Below, piece after piece: positions 5,827 through 6,499 of a stretch of DNA of 6,499 bases. The notes beneath the pieces are model-generated. The model did no database searches. It was not told where the DNA came from and saw only the letters and a list, made by a program, of their open reading frames with translations. Source of the stretch: an uncultured Saprospiraceae bacterium (lineage in GTDB: Bacteria; Bacteroidota; Bacteroidia; Chitinophagales; Saprospiraceae); the NCBI GenBank assembly GCA_937952155.1, contig CALFYH010000193.1:1-6499 (forward strand). The letters run 5' to 3'. How positions within the stretch are numbered: the first letter of the stretch is position 1; the number at the start of each line of letters is the position of its first letter. Both the position numbers and the translations under genes were made by a program.

Positions 5827-6499
5827 ATGTATCAAAGAGATTTTGATTATTCAAACAATATAATCGCTCACAAACTGTCTGTCGTGCTCATGGCAGACAG
5901 TTTTTTTTATAGTGTATTTGATGTTGACGGATTGCTCGTTTGTCACAAGTCATACACAGGCATCCGATTTAGTGATGATGCATCCATCAGCCCGATAGTG
6001 TCTGATCCTGCATTGCAACACCGCTATACCATGGTATCTGTCGTCATCATGTCAGGCGATATGCATCAGGCAGATTCATACGATATGGCACTTTTTGATA
6101 CCATGCCAGGATTAGAACTCGACATACACAAGATCGACAAATTGCCTGGGCAATCCATCTATAATTATTATGGCATCAATCCACACCAGCAACAATTGTT
6201 GATAAACTTATTTGGTGAAAATGGTTACTCAGTATGTAGTTTTCCATTTTTATTGGCCGCTTATTTTGTAGGCTTGTCACAGCCAATGATCCATATCCAT
6301 CCCAATGAAAAAACAGTCTTCATCTATGTGCAGAAGAATGATAAATTGCATTTGTATAATGCAATAGACTTCAAAAATGGTAATGATGTGTTGTATTTTG
6401 TAATGGCTGCAGCCAATTTTGCGGGGATAAATCCAAACGAAGATACACTCTACATCAGTGGATGGATGGAGACCAATTCTACACTTTATACACAGTTGG
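5827..6499 (+). CDS. DUF3822-family protein, 3'-truncated by the window end
   Basis: 224 complete codons with no stop before the window ends. The pattern fits DUF3822, a Bacteroidota family of about 260-280 residues of unknown function that I recall as having an actin/hexokinase-like (ASKHA) fold. It opens with a first strand pair (KLSVVLMADSFFYSVFDVD, 16-34), has SVCSFPFLLAAYF (135-147) in the middle, and a second repeat with NEKTVFIYVQKNDKLHLYNA (160-179) followed by DVLYFVMAAANFAGINP (187-203) and a short SGWMETNSTLYTQL tail (210-223). There is no signal peptide or membrane helix, so it is probably cytoplasmic. In many Bacteroidota the next gene is rsmD; that would lie beyond the window. 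The ATG at 5827 starts just ahead of the first conserved strand, 8 bp after the previous stop. Oddly, its 5' end contains a terminator-like hairpin (5872-5908). Confidence 0.85.
   Translation, partial: MYQRDFDYSNNIIAHKLSVVLMADSFFYSVFDVDGLLVCHKSYTGIRFSDDASISPIVSDPALQHRYTMVSVVIMSGDMHQADSYDMALFDTMPGLELDIHKIDKLPGQSIYNYYGINPHQQQLLINLFGENGYSVCSFPFLLAAYFVGLSQPMIHIHPNEKTVFIYVQKNDKLHLYNAIDFKNGNDVLYFVMAAANFAGINPNEDTLYISGWMETNSTLYTQL
5872..5908 (+). terminator. Terminator-like hairpin plus T8 run inside the DUF3822 coding start
   Basis: AAACTGTCTG (5872-5881) pairs perfectly with CAGACAGTTT (5894-5903). The stem can extend inward by three pairs (U-G, C-G, G-U) to leave a 6-nt loop (TGCTCA, 5885-5890). 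Eight consecutive T follow the CAGACAG arm (5901-5908), so on the plus strand it has the form of an intrinsic terminator. The reverse orientation lacks a T run. It lies 45 nt after the ATG of the DUF3822 gene and encodes residues 16-27, which match the conserved start of that family, so it is within coding sequence. It could be partial attenuation, the real terminator of the 5231 gene overlapped by the next gene, or chance. Confidence 0.5.

Noticed and set aside
1..6499. CRISPR array, tRNA/rRNA genes, insertion sequences, defence or toxin-antitoxin systems
   Set aside because: Looked for on both strands; no repeat-spacer pattern, RNA gene, transposase motif or terminal inverted repeat is visible.

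Overview
The window looks like a piece of a Bacteroidota (Bacteroidetes) chromosome. The evidence is a SusC/RagA-type TonB-dependent receptor, a DUF3822-type protein, moderately AT-rich DNA, no clear Shine-Dalgarno sequences, and exact matches to the Bacteroidetes -7 promoter element TAnnTTTG in front of at least four genes. I cannot place it below phylum level. The first 49 bases are not genomic: they are an Illumina P5/Read 1 adapter with its i5 index, so the organism's sequence begins at base 50.

Layout. Bases 50-1293 (minus strand) hold the first ~414 residues of a SusC-like outer-membrane receptor; its 3' end is lost at the adapter junction. A 327-bp AT-rich divergent spacer follows. Next come a small secreted protein predicted to form an 8-stranded outer-membrane barrel (1621-2043, +) and an Mpl/MurC-type Mur ligase starting at TTG (2106-3431, +). 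Only 6 bp after the ligase, and convergent with it, lies a minus-strand pair: tsaD (4075-5085, probable TTG start) and downstream of it a secreted CHAP-domain amidase (3438-4004) with its own promoter. Divergent from tsaD is a plus-strand pair: a membrane-anchored protein with a pilin-like N-terminal module (5231-5818) and, 8 bp later, a DUF3822-family protein (5827 to the window end, truncated).

How the genes relate. Most of this is conserved housekeeping: t6A tRNA modification (TsaD), peptidoglycan peptide salvage (Mpl) and a secreted hydrolase that may act on peptidoglycan. The SusC-like receptor is the only clearly nutrient-acquisition gene; any SusD partner would lie beyond the lost end. 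I see no mobile element, CRISPR array, RNA gene or defence system, and no convincing evidence for a new multi-gene system. The points most worth a second look are the adapter and the false protein tail it creates, a terminator-like hairpin with a T8 run inside the start of the DUF3822 gene, the resemblance of the CHAP protein to glutathionylspermidine amidase, and promoter elements that move two gene starts.
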